20,790 nt of DNA, from assembly GCA_963540705.1 (NCBI GenBank), contig CAUTQX010000009.1:1-20790 (forward strand), given 5' to 3'. The notes under the pieces are model-generated. The model was not told the DNA's origin. It searched no databases and was given only the letters and a program-made list of their open reading frames with translations. This document shows positions 1 to 6,477 of the stretch, in pieces; positions within the stretch are counted from its first letter, which is position 1; each line of letters starts with the position of its first letter. A program made the position numbers and the translations under genes. This DNA comes from Nanosynbacter sp963540705 (lineage in GTDB: Bacteria; Patescibacteriota; Saccharimonadia; Saccharimonadales; Saccharimonadaceae).

Positions 1-1052
1 GGACTGACATTGAATTGCCGGAAGATATCGTTGAGGAAGTTGGGCGATTATACGGCTTTGATAGGTTACCGCGTCATTTGCCAGAGCGAAGTATTAAGCC
101 CGCGCCGAAGAATGAGCGTCGCGAATTGAAACAGAGAATTCGTCAAAGTTTGTCTAGGTCTGGGGCGAATGAAGTTTTGACGTACAGTTTCGTTCATGAG
201 CGAGTTTTGAAAAATTCCGAACAAGATCCGAGCCGTGCTTATCGCTTGAGTAATGCGCTTAGTCCAGACTTGCAATATTACCGAATTAGCATTTTGCCGA
301 GTTTGCTGGATAAAGTTCATGCCAATATAAAATCTGGTCACGACGAATTTATGTTGTTTGAAATTGGCAAAATTCACGATAAGAAATTAGGTTTTAACGA
401 TGAGAATTTGCCGATTGAAAAGACTTTCATCGACGGAGTTTATGCGAATAAAAAACCTCAAGCCGGCGCGCCGTTTTATAAGGTGAGGAAAATTGCTGAA
501 AGATTGATGAAAGATTTGAGTGTTGAGGTTGATTTTGTGAAGATCACGGAATCTGACGGCGACGTTCCAGCGCCATTTGACGCGAAACGCAGCGCTTGGA
601 TTGTGGTGAAGGATGGCGACAATTTAGGAATTGTTGGTGAGCTGGTTCCATCTGCCCGACGTAACTTCAAATTACCAGATTATACCGCGGCGTTTTCTAT
701 TGATATTGAAAAATTGCAGGAAAATCTGAGTAAAAATCAGGGCTATAATTACCAGCCGTTAAGTCGGTTCCCGTCGACCGCCAGAGATATTTCATTGAAA
801 ATGGATTCGAATGTTGATTATGCGAAGGTTTATGCTTGCGCTGAAGAAGTTGCAAAAAAACACGGTGAGTTACAAATTAGTATAACGCCGATTGCGATAT
901 ATCAGCCGAAAAATGACGATTCAACAAAAACCATAACTTTGAATGTGAAGTTTACGAGCGCCGAGCGAACACTGGAAGATAAAGACATCACGCCGATTAT
1001 TGAGGAGATCGCCGCGATGGCTGCGGAAGAATTCGACGCCGCTCAGGTTTAA
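1..1052 (+). CDS. pheT: Phenylalanyl-tRNA synthetase beta subunit, 3' part
   Basis: This is the C-terminal part (about 349 residues) of the beta chain of the alpha2/beta2 enzyme that charges tRNA(Phe) in the cytoplasm. The frame is open to the left edge, reading from base 3, and ends at TAA 1050-1052. The first residues (DIELPEDIVEEVGRLYGFD) match the end of the B5 domain, where the family has an E-E-V-x-R-x-Y-G-[FY]-D segment. The catalytic-like core follows. The last 95 or so residues, from LSRFPSTARDIS to the EERTLED-like SAERTLEDKDI, form the ferredoxin-fold anticodon-binding (FDX-ACB) domain with its usual FP-x3-RD-[IL] start. The C-terminus looks complete. The N-terminal tRNA-binding and B3/B4 editing domains lie outside the window, and pheS is expected just upstream. 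Family assignment is firm; only the part in view can be judged. Confidence 0.93.
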   Translation, partial: TDIELPEDIVEEVGRLYGFDRLPRHLPERSIKPAPKNERRELKQRIRQSLSRSGANEVLTYSFVHERVLKNSEQDPSRAYRLSNALSPDLQYYRISILPSLLDKVHANIKSGHDEFMLFEIGKIHDKKLGFNDENLPIEKTFIDGVYANKKPQAGAPFYKVRKIAERLMKDLSVEVDFVKITESDGDVPAPFDAKRSAWIVVKDGDNLGIVGELVPSARRNFKLPDYTAAFSIDIEKLQENLSKNQGYNYQPLSRFPSTARDISLKMDSNVDYAKVYACAEEVAKKHGELQISITPIAIYQPKNDDSTKTITLNVKFTSAERTLEDKDITPIIEEIAAMAAEEFDAAQV

Positions 1053-1058
1053 TGTGAT

Positions 1059-1087
1059 TTGTTGCGCTTGATAAAAATTGCTATAAT
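1059..1087 (+). promoter_or_regulatory. Promoter of the FKBP-trxB-ppa operon
   Basis: A perfect -10 box TATAAT lies at 1082-1087, with TTGTTG at 1059-1064 and a 17-nt spacer. A Shine-Dalgarno AAGGAGG at 1101-1107 precedes the ATG at 1111, so the predicted mRNA has a short leader of about 17 nt. The promoter starts 7 nt after the pheT stop, so the operon can be transcribed separately from pheT. Confidence 0.65.
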
Positions 1088-1110
1088 TGAAAGGTAAATA
1101 AAGGAGGAAT

Positions 1111-1788
1111 ATGGCAACTACAAAAGGCCAGAGAATAGGTATTTGGGTTATTGCCGGCATGATGTTTTTGGGGACCGTTGGCGGATTTGTCGCTATGATG
1201 GTAGCACCTGGAAATGAAGCCAAAGACCAAGCCGCGCTTAAGAAAGCCCAGGATGAATACACCAAGGCTACTGACGAGCGAAAAAAGAAAGTGGAGGCTC
1301 AGACTAATGAATTGAGTCAAAAATATTACAGCAAGTTTTCTGAGTTTAGCTCGCGAGTTGGCGCGTTTGATGCTAGTGGAGTCAAAGAGCTTGTTAAGGA
1401 AGATTTGGTTGAGGGCGAAGGCGCGGAGGTTAAGGATGACACCAAACTAGCAGTTTACTATATTGGTTGGAATGCCAAGGGCGAGATTTTCGATCAATCA
1501 ATTGCCGACGGTAAACTGAAAGCTCCTCTCAATATGGATGGTCCGGCAAATACTGCAGTCATTCAGGGTTGGAAAGAGGGCTTGATTGGAATGAAAATTG
1601 GTGGAGTACGTGAGCTGACAATTCCAGCTGACAAGGCTTATGGCGACAAAGCTCAGGGTGATAAAATTCCTGCAAATTCTCCGCTTAAATTCGTGGTAAT
1701 GGCGATTGAAAAGCCAGCCGATATTCCAGAGCCAGAAATGCCAGAAGTGATGAAGCAATATTATCGATCGCGAGGTTTCAATGTCTAA
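1111..1788 (+). CDS. Membrane-anchored FKBP-type peptidyl-prolyl isomerase
   Basis: The 225-residue protein is predicted to catalyse proline cis/trans isomerisation outside the membrane. Residues 9-32 form one transmembrane anchor after a short basic N-terminus. Residues 36-78 are rich in K, E, A and Q and look like a coiled-coil stalk. The FKBP domain covers about 95-201. Binding-pocket residues typical of FKBPs are visible: Y117 (VYYIGW), F127-D128 (IFDQS), V150-I151-x-x-W154 (AVIQGW) and Y177 (KAYGD). A proline/glutamate-rich tail follows. The start is ATG 1111 with an ideal Shine-Dalgarno. The last 8 nt overlap trxB, so the two are probably translationally coupled. Fold and reaction class follow from the family; a role as an envelope foldase or chaperone is inferred from the anchor. 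No Cys or lipobox is present, so it is not a lipoprotein. Confidence 0.88.
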   Translation: MATTKGQRIGIWVIAGMMFLGTVGGFVAMMVAPGNEAKDQAALKKAQDEYTKATDERKKKVEAQTNELSQKYYSKFSEFSSRVGAFDASGVKELVKEDLVEGEGAEVKDDTKLAVYYIGWNAKGEIFDQSIADGKLKAPLNMDGPANTAVIQGWKEGLIGMKIGGVRELTIPADKAYGDKAQGDKIPANSPLKFVVMAIEKPADIPEPEMPEVMKQYYRSRGFNV

Positions 1789-2713
1789 AGATGTTATTAT
1801 TGTTGGCGCTGGTCCAAGTGCGTTAACGGCGGCGATTTACTTGTCGCGCGAAGATGTCGACACGACGCTATATGAGCGTGGCGTGGTCGGCGGAATGGCG
1901 GCGATTACTGATCAAATTGACAATTATCCTGGATTTGCTGAGGGCGTTACGGGAATGAAATTGGCGTCTGAATTGCAACAACAGGCGGAGCGATTTGGTG
2001 CGAAGATTGAGTATGGCGATGTGACGGAATTGAAGCAAGTTGATGGCGAGTTGGAGCTGACAATTGACGGTCAAGCTGTTCGCGCAAAGTCGGTTTTATT
2101 GGCAACTGGCTCAAATCACCGCAAATTGGGCGTTCCTGGCGAAGATGAATTGTATGGCCGAGGCGTGCATTACTGTGCGACTTGTGATGGCGCGTTTTAT
2201 CGGGATAAGAATCTAATCGTTGTCGGTGGCGGAAACTCAGCAGTGCAAGAAGCGATATTTTTGACGCGATACGCTAGTCATATTGATCTGCTGGTTCGCA
2301 GTAAGTTGCGCGCCAGTGACATTTTGCAAAAAGATTTGCAGAAGTATGTCGATGATGGAAAAATTACCGTTCACATCGGTGCAACGACTGATGAAATTAT
2401 TGTCAAGGACGATAAGTTTTACGGCGTTAAATCGACCCAAAACGGCGAGCAGAAAGAATTTACCGCTGATGGATTATTCGTATTTATCGGGCTAATTCCG
2501 AACACGCAATTCCTGACAAACTCGGACGTTGGGCTGGATTTGGGCGGACACATCATTACTGACGAACATTTGCACACTAACATCCCTGGCGTTTTCGCCT
2601 CTGGTGATGTGCGCTCGGGGTCAACTATGCAAATCGCTTCGGCGGTTGGTGAAGGTGCGGTGGCAGCGCTGCAGATTCGTGAATATTTACAAGAAAAAGC
2701 CAGAGAGGAGTAA
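1781..2713 (+). CDS. trxB: Thioredoxin reductase (FAD/NAD(P)H-dependent)
   Basis: The 310-residue cytoplasmic flavoenzyme is predicted to pass electrons from NAD(P)H through FAD to a redox CxxC and on to thioredoxin. The FAD Rossmann motif GAGPSALTAA is at 9-18. The redox pair is C132-A-T-C135 in a canonical CATCDG context. The nucleotide-binding motif GGGNSAVQEA is at 149-158, and the C-terminal FAD motif is GDVR followed by the usual Q-x-A-x-G-x-G. Length fits the short bacterial TrxB family. One oddity: the segment that is usually HRRD-x-[FL]-R, whose two Arg bind the 2'-phosphate of NADPH, reads LVRSKLR here (171-177), so the first Arg is Val by eye alignment. ATG 1781 overlaps the FKBP stop by 8 nt, and the gene ends 3 nt before ppa. 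No thioredoxin gene is in view. Confidence 0.93.
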   Translation: MSKDVIIVGAGPSALTAAIYLSREDVDTTLYERGVVGGMAAITDQIDNYPGFAEGVTGMKLASELQQQAERFGAKIEYGDVTELKQVDGELELTIDGQAVRAKSVLLATGSNHRKLGVPGEDELYGRGVHYCATCDGAFYRDKNLIVVGGGNSAVQEAIFLTRYASHIDLLVRSKLRASDILQKDLQKYVDDGKITVHIGATTDEIIVKDDKFYGVKSTQNGEQKEFTADGLFVFIGLIPNTQFLTNSDVGLDLGGHIITDEHLHTNIPGVFASGDVRSGSTMQIASAVGEGAVAALQIREYLQEKAREE

Positions 2714-2716
2714 AAA

Positions 2717-3247
2717 ATGGCAGATTTTAATCAAATTTTAACACCTGGTGATGTCGAAAACGGCATCGTAAATGTAGTTATTGAGATTCCACAGGGATCA
2801 AGTCATAAAATTGAGTGGAATCGTGAGCTTGCAGTTATGCAGTTGGACCGTGTTGAGCCAGCTATTTTTGCAAAGCCAACAAACTACGGTTTCATTCCGC
2901 AGACCTTGGACGAGGATGGCGACGAATTGGATGCGCTAATTATCACCGACGAGCCGTTGACGACCGGTATTTTTATGGAGGCAAAGGTTATCGGTGTGTT
3001 GGAATTTGTTGACGATAATGAAGTTGACGATAAGGTTATCGTTGTGCCAGCCGACGATCGAAACACAGGCAACGCAATCAACTCACTGGAAGACCTACCT
3101 CCACAATTACTGAAGCAAATCGAACATCACTTCAATCACTACAAAGACCTGAAGAAGCCTGGATCAACTGTAGTTAAGGGCTTTGGTGATGTAGAACGAG
3201 CAAAGCAAATTATCCGCGAGTCAATTACTCGTTGGAACGAAAAATAA
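2717..3247 (+). CDS. ppa: Inorganic pyrophosphatase, family I
   Basis: The enzyme hydrolyses pyrophosphate from biosynthetic reactions to two phosphates in the cytoplasm. At 176 residues it matches the usual length of bacterial family I enzymes. The signature DGDELDAL supplies three metal-binding Asp. Further expected residues are the K-x-E pair in HKIEW, Arg in LDRV, Tyr in NYGFIP, the D-x5-D-x-K-like VDDNEVDDKV, and the Tyr-Lys pair in HYKDLK. One position that is often Tyr in the Y-P-x-N-Y-G segment is Lys here (AKPTNYG). The ATG lies 3 nt after the trxB stop. Its Shine-Dalgarno (AGAGGAG, 2704-2710) sits inside the end of trxB, so the gene is the last of a three-gene operon. It converges on relA with a 42-nt gap in which no convincing terminator is visible. 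Confidence 0.95.
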   Translation: MADFNQILTPGDVENGIVNVVIEIPQGSSHKIEWNRELAVMQLDRVEPAIFAKPTNYGFIPQTLDEDGDELDALIITDEPLTTGIFMEAKVIGVLEFVDDNEVDDKVIVVPADDRNTGNAINSLEDLPPQLLKQIEHHFNHYKDLKKPGSTVVKGFGDVERAKQIIRESITRWNEK

Positions 3248-3289
3248 ATCGCGTTTGATTGCTGATTAAAATCGAGAGACTGGCGAGCG

Positions 3290-4807
3290 TTACTTGTGTC
3301 GGAAGAACGAGGAAACGCCGCCAGTTAATTGTTGTAAGATGCCGTTTGAGCGGGACAATTGCAAGCGCAATTTATCTTTGGCGTGTGGCGTAATTATGAC
3401 ATCCCGCCAATCTGGTTTTGGACGAGCGGATTTGCTTGTTAAAACTTCAATCGTGTCGCCGTGCTGTAATTTGTAATTAAACGGTTTCATGACGCCGTTA
3501 ATTTTAAATCCGCTGGCGCGCGCCGCGATGTCAGAGTGAATTCGGTAGGCATAATCCAAAGGAAACGCTCCGCGAGGCAAATCATAAATGTCGCCCTTTG
3601 GTGAGTACACGAAAATCCTGTCGGAAAACAGTTTCATTCGGAATTTGTTGGAGTCGAACCGTTTTCCTTCGCTAATTAAGGCAGCAGCCTCCTGAAGTTC
3701 GCGAATCCACGATAAATCGGCTGGCATAGTTCCGATTTTTCCTTTTTTATAGGCATCGGTCAATTTTTGCTCATTATAATGGAAGCTGGCGGCCAAACCA
3801 CGCTCAGCATATTCGTGCATTTCTTTGGTGCGAATCTGGAATTCAACAATTTGTCCGCTCGGAGTTTGCACGGTTGTATGCAAGCTTTGATAGCCATTTG
3901 GCTTTGGATTGGCAACGTAATCTTTAATCCTCTCGTACATCGGCTGATACATATCGTGTAAAATTCCTAGAACCAAATATCCAGTCGATAAATCGTCGAC
4001 AATTATCCTCAGGGCAATCAAATCATAAATCTTATCGATATCGCCAACTTTGTCCAATTTCTTAAATAGACTATAAACGCTCTTAACGCGTCCGTCCATC
4101 TGGAAAATCAGCTTTTCCGTCTTTAGTCGCGCTTCAACTTCACGACGAACGTGATCCAACTTTCGTTGCGATTTTTTCAGTCGACTATCCATCAAATTTT
4201 TGGTGTTCTGAAAGGCTTTTGGCATCAAATACCTAAAACTCAGCTCTTCCAATTGAACGCGAACTCGCCCCATATTTAAGCGGTCGGCCAGCGGCGCAAA
4301 AACTTCAATTGTTTCTCTGGCAATTTTTTTCTGCTTTTCTGGCGTCATAAATTGTAGCGTTCGCATATTGTGCAGGCGGTCAGCTAGCTTGATAATTATC
4401 ACACGCACATCTTCGCCCACGGCAATCATCAACTTGGTCAAATTATCCTTCGTGTGTGGCAAATAGCTATCCAGGTTTCGCATTCCAGCGCGAGCTTGTG
4501 AAACTTTAGTTACGCCATCCACCAGAAACGCCACGTCGCGTCCAAACAAACTCTCCAAATCGTCCAAAGTTGCGTCGGTATCTTCGACAGTGTCGTGTAA
4601 AACTCCCGCCACGACCGTATCGATGTCCATGCCCCATTCAATCAAGATTCCAGCGACTGCTAGCGGGTGATTGATATAAGGTTCGCCACTTTTGCGCTTT
4701 TGTCCGGCGTGCTTTTTCGCGGCATAATCAATTGCACTTGCTAAAACTAATACGGGAACTTCGTCGTATTTTTGCTTAGCAATTGACAGTAACTCTTCGC
4801 GCGTCAT
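3290..4807 (-). CDS. rel: Bifunctional-type RelA/SpoT (p)ppGpp synthetase/hydrolase, short form
   Basis: The 505-residue protein is predicted to make and break (p)ppGpp in the stringent response. The N-terminal HD hydrolase domain is intact: H47 in YINHPLAV, then H71-D-x-x-E75-D76 in HDTVEDT. The synthetase domain follows, with the conserved YDLIALRI, KPNGYQSLHT and EFQIRT segments. A TGS domain (RIFVYSPKGDIYDLP onward) starts near residue 400. The protein stops soon after TGS, without the helical, zinc-finger and ACT/RRM regions that bring full-length Rel to about 700 or more residues. I choose ATG 4807. The frame stays open 62 codons upstream, but that stretch has no Rel similarity and would run into the start of gap on the other strand. 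No Shine-Dalgarno precedes ATG 4807; a TATAAT sits 6 nt before it. Confidence 0.92.
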   Translation of the reverse strand: MTREELLSIAKQKYDEVPVLVLASAIDYAAKKHAGQKRKSGEPYINHPLAVAGILIEWGMDIDTVVAGVLHDTVEDTDATLDDLESLFGRDVAFLVDGVTKVSQARAGMRNLDSYLPHTKDNLTKLMIAVGEDVRVIIIKLADRLHNMRTLQFMTPEKQKKIARETIEVFAPLADRLNMGRVRVQLEELSFRYLMPKAFQNTKNLMDSRLKKSQRKLDHVRREVEARLKTEKLIFQMDGRVKSVYSLFKKLDKVGDIDKIYDLIALRIIVDDLSTGYLVLGILHDMYQPMYERIKDYVANPKPNGYQSLHTTVQTPSGQIVEFQIRTKEMHEYAERGLAASFHYNEQKLTDAYKKGKIGTMPADLSWIRELQEAAALISEGKRFDSNKFRMKLFSDRIFVYSPKGDIYDLPRGAFPLDYAYRIHSDIAARASGFKINGVMKPFNYKLQHGDTIEVLTSKSARPKPDWRDVIITPHAKDKLRLQLSRSNGILQQLTGGVSSFFRHK

Positions 4808-4813
4808 GTTTTT

Positions 4814-4819
4814 ATTATA
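4814..4819 (-). promoter_or_regulatory. -10 box of relA, predicting a leaderless mRNA
   Basis: On the minus strand TATAAT (4819 to 4814) is followed by AAAAAC and then the start codon at 4807. With the usual 6-7 nt from -10 to start site, transcription would begin at or next to the A of ATG. The -35 region (TTCTTA at 4842-4837, 17-nt spacer) is weak. It lies back-to-back with the gap -10 box at 4831-4836. Confidence 0.55.
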
Positions 4820-4830
4820 CAACTTTGTAG

Positions 4831-4836
4831 TATAAT
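4831..4836 (+). promoter_or_regulatory. -10 box of gap
   Basis: A perfect TATAAT lies 41 nt before the gap ATG. No good -35 is visible at 16-18 nt spacing. The predicted leader of about 35 nt carries a Shine-Dalgarno AGGGAGG at 4866-4872. The sequence that would hold its -35 overlaps the relA start and -10, so the two divergent promoters may compete. Confidence 0.5.
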
Positions 4837-4877
4837 TAAGAAAAGCTAAAGCGAAAATATCTAACAGGGAGGGCGAT

Positions 4878-5900
4878 ATGGCTGTAACGAGAATAGCAAT
4901 TAACGGATTTGGGCGAATCGGGCGCAATGCGTTTAAGATTGCGAACGAGCGAAGCGACTTGGAAATCGTCGCGATCAATGATTTGACTGACACGAAAACT
5001 TTGGCGTATTTGTTGAAGCATGATAGTAATTACGGCGAGTACGGACGTCAAGTTGATTTTACGGAAAACGAGCTGATTATTGAGGGCAAGTCGGTTAAGG
5101 TTCTGGCTGAGAAAGATCCAGAAAATCTGCCGTGGCGAGATTTGAATATTGATGTGGTGATTGAATCGACAGGATTTTTCACCGATAAAGATGGCGCGGG
5201 CAAGCACTTAACGGCTGGCGTAAAGCGTGTGGTTATCAGTGGTCCGACGAAGTCTGAGGGAGTCGATACGATTGTTTTGGGAACTAACGATGACAAGGTA
5301 AAAAACGCGACGCCAATCGTGTCTAATGCTAGCTGTACAACCAATTCTTTGGGTGCGGTTATGGCGATTTTGGACGCGGAGTTTGGCGTTGAAAAGTCAA
5401 TGCTAACGACAGTGCATAGTTATACGGCTAGCCAAAAGCTTCAGGATGCGCCATCTAAGGATCTTAGAGAAGGTCGCAACGCCGCCGAAAACATTGTCCC
5501 GACTACGACTGGCGCCGCAATTGCTGTAACTAAAACCTTGCCGCAGCTAACTGGAAAATTTGATGGACTTAGTGTGCGTGTACCGACTCCAGTGGTGTCG
5601 CTTAGCGACGTGACGGCGCTTCTGCGACGTGATGTGACTGTCGAGCAGGTAAATGACGCGTTCAAAAAAGCCGCCCAGAGTAATTTCTATCAAGGCATTT
5701 TGGGTGTTTCTGAGGAACCTTTAGTTAGCCGTGATTTTATCGGCAATTCATATTCTGGGATTGTCGATCTTCCGTTGACGAAGGTAGTTGGCGGTAATTT
5801 GATCAAGGTTATGGTTTGGTATGACAATGAGTGGGGCTATTCTAACCGTTTGGTCGAGTTGGTAGCAGATGTTGGATACTATCTTAGGCGTAGCGAATAA
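4878..5900 (+). CDS. gap: Glyceraldehyde-3-phosphate dehydrogenase, type I
   Basis: The enzyme oxidatively phosphorylates glyceraldehyde 3-phosphate to 1,3-bisphosphoglycerate with NAD+ in glycolysis. The 340-residue length is normal. The NAD-binding motif INGFGRIGR is at 8-16. The Asp in AINDLTD (residue 35) fits NAD+ preference. The catalytic Cys is C153 in SNASCTTN and the partner His is H180 in TTVHSYT. The phosphate-site segments NIVPTTTGAA and SVRVPTPVVS are present, as is the C-terminal VWYDNEWGYSNR. The start is ATG 4878 with Shine-Dalgarno AGGGAGG. It is a single gene, divergent from relA. No plus-strand terminator with a T-run follows, but the 3' region contains a long inverted repeat (5926-6036) shared with the convergent cassette A. 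Confidence 0.96.
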   Translation: MAVTRIAINGFGRIGRNAFKIANERSDLEIVAINDLTDTKTLAYLLKHDSNYGEYGRQVDFTENELIIEGKSVKVLAEKDPENLPWRDLNIDVVIESTGFFTDKDGAGKHLTAGVKRVVISGPTKSEGVDTIVLGTNDDKVKNATPIVSNASCTTNSLGAVMAILDAEFGVEKSMLTTVHSYTASQKLQDAPSKDLREGRNAAENIVPTTTGAAIAVTKTLPQLTGKFDGLSVRVPTPVVSLSDVTALLRRDVTVEQVNDAFKKAAQSNFYQGILGVSEEPLVSRDFIGNSYSGIVDLPLTKVVGGNLIKVMVWYDNEWGYSNRLVELVADVGYYLRRSE

Positions 5901-5925
5901 CTACACATAATTTCCTATGAAAATA

Positions 5926-6036
5926 GCCCGCCGAAAACGTGCTCAAGCTGAAACTGGATAATTCAACCCAGGAAACACGGAAATTGCGTTTCAATTCAGA
6001 TTGAATTAGTTTTCAGCGAGCTGTTTTCGTGCGGGC
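5926..6036 (-). terminator. Long inverted repeat at the 3' end of cassette A, probable terminator
   Basis: Arms 5926-5955 and 6008-6036 pair over about 28 positions with a few bulges: the outer GCCCGC with GCGGGC, then CGAAAAC with GTTTTCG, then GCTGAAACT with AGTTTTCAGC. A further 7 perfect pairs are AATTCAA (5960-5966) with TTGAATT (6001-6007). Read on the minus strand, the final GGCGGGC is followed by TATTTTC, a modest U-run, which fits termination of cassette A. On the plus strand no T-run follows. One pair (5939-6022) is G-U on the plus strand only, so the direction is not settled. A structured 3' RNA is an alternative to a terminator. Confidence 0.55.
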
Positions 6037-6046
6037 GTTAACGCCC
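6033..6046. repeat. 14-nt perfect palindrome overlapping the long hairpin
   Basis: GGGCGTTAACGCCC is its own reverse complement and can form a 5-bp hairpin with a 4-nt loop on either strand. Its first four bases are also the end of the right arm of the 5926-6036 inverted repeat, so the two structures cannot form fully at the same time. Confidence 0.5.
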
Positions 6047-6062
6047 ACGCTCATCCTACTTG

Positions 6063-6287
6063 TTACTTCTTCCTGCTTGCAGCGAGAAGGACCAACGGGG
6101 AGAGGAGGATGACAACTCCTACGCTCTGCCAGAACGAGAGAGCAGGGATGACCGTAAGACCGAAGCCATTTAAGGATCCAGTCAAAAAAACGACTGACCA
6201 AGCGATCAGTGAGATCATGATCGCACAAAACGCCACACTGATGGCCACCGTCGCGGCCACCAGCAGAAATGATAAGCATTTCCTCAT
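6063..6287 (-). CDS. Small two-helix membrane protein, cassette A
   Basis: I do not recognise the family of this 74-residue protein. It starts MRK, runs through two long hydrophobic segments (about 5-35 and 43-69) joined by a short GSLNGFG turn, and ends in RKK. No Asp, Glu, Lys or Arg occurs between residue 3 and the tail. Basic ends on both sides suggest a hairpin with both termini in the cytoplasm. The ATG at 6287 has a Shine-Dalgarno (AGAGG) 5 nt upstream, and the gene has its own promoter and leader. All six Ile codons are ATC and Leu is mostly CTC/CTG/CTT, unlike neighbours that favour ATT and TTG, which may mark foreign origin. It resembles the cassette B protein in size and layout, with only weak residue similarity. 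A toxin-like, bacteriocin-like or stress-related peptide is possible, but nothing fixes the function. A structured RNA that is not translated is the alternative. Confidence 0.6.
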   Translation of the reverse strand: MRKCLSFLLVAATVAISVAFCAIMISLIAWSVVFLTGSLNGFGLTVIPALSFWQSVGVVILLSPLVLLAASRKK

Positions 6288-6360
6288 TTTTTACCTCTTC
6301 TCGAATAGTGAAGCTCAAAGCTAAAGGGCGACTTTCACCCTAAAACTCTGAGCAAAAGTT
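6288..6360 (-). promoter_or_regulatory. Structured 5' leader of cassette A with the shared RNA element
   Basis: The predicted leader of about 73 nt runs from the start site near 6360 to the ATG at 6287. On the minus-strand RNA, AGGGUG (6341-6336) pairs with CGCCCU (6330-6325) around the loop AAAGU. The U-G pair inside this stem exists only on this strand. An outer 5-bp stem pairs GCUCA (6353-6349) with UGAGC (6317-6313). The segment 6314-6341 is identical in 27 of 28 positions to 9681-9708 in the cassette B leader. Confidence 0.65.
6314..6341 (-). repeat. Shared 28-nt leader element, copy A
   Basis: This copy matches 9681-9708 with a single A/G difference in the hairpin loop. It is placed in the same way, between a TTGACA promoter and a small membrane-protein gene, on the same strand. 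Confidence 0.9.
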
Positions 6361-6366
6361 AATCTA

Positions 6367-6395
6367 CTTATATCATACCAGCCACAAAATGTCAA
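6367..6395 (-). promoter_or_regulatory. Promoter of cassette A
   Basis: On the minus strand a consensus -35 TTGACA (6395-6390) and a -10 TATAAG (6372-6367) are separated by 17 nt. The start site would be near 6360. It is one of the best -35 matches in the window and is matched by the same arrangement in cassette B. Confidence 0.7.
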
Positions 6396-6448
6396 TACTT
6401 TTTGTCAAATAGCTACACCCTACCTCTGATAAAATGCCTAACTTTCCC

Positions 6449-6477
6449 TTGCAAAAATCACCGAAAACGCTTATACT
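6449..6477 (+). promoter_or_regulatory. Promoter of rpiB-rpe-tktN-tktC, predicting a leaderless mRNA
   Basis: TTGCAA (6449-6454), a 17-nt spacer and TATACT (6472-6477) are followed by AAAATT and then ATG 6484. The start site would fall on the start codon, and no Shine-Dalgarno is present. Confidence 0.65.

Noticed and set aside
3248..3289. Terminator between convergent ppa and relA
   Set aside because: No stem of more than a few pairs followed by a T-run is visible on either strand.
3590..3599. Ten-base match to part of the leader element (GTCGCCCTTT) inside relA
   Set aside because: It lacks the rest of the element and the pairing arm, and lies in conserved coding sequence; chance match.
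4808..4993. Upstream extension of the relA frame by 62 codons
   Set aside because: The added residues have no Rel similarity, cover the divergent promoter region and the start of gap, and lack a ribosome site; the Rel N-terminus begins naturally at ATG 4807.
6013..6318. Alternative longer minus-strand frame (101 codons) across cassette A
   Set aside because: It would start inside the leader element, has no Shine-Dalgarno and gives a polar, Arg/Cys-rich sequence without recognisable features; the 74-residue hydrophobic frame fits the leader and ribosome site better.
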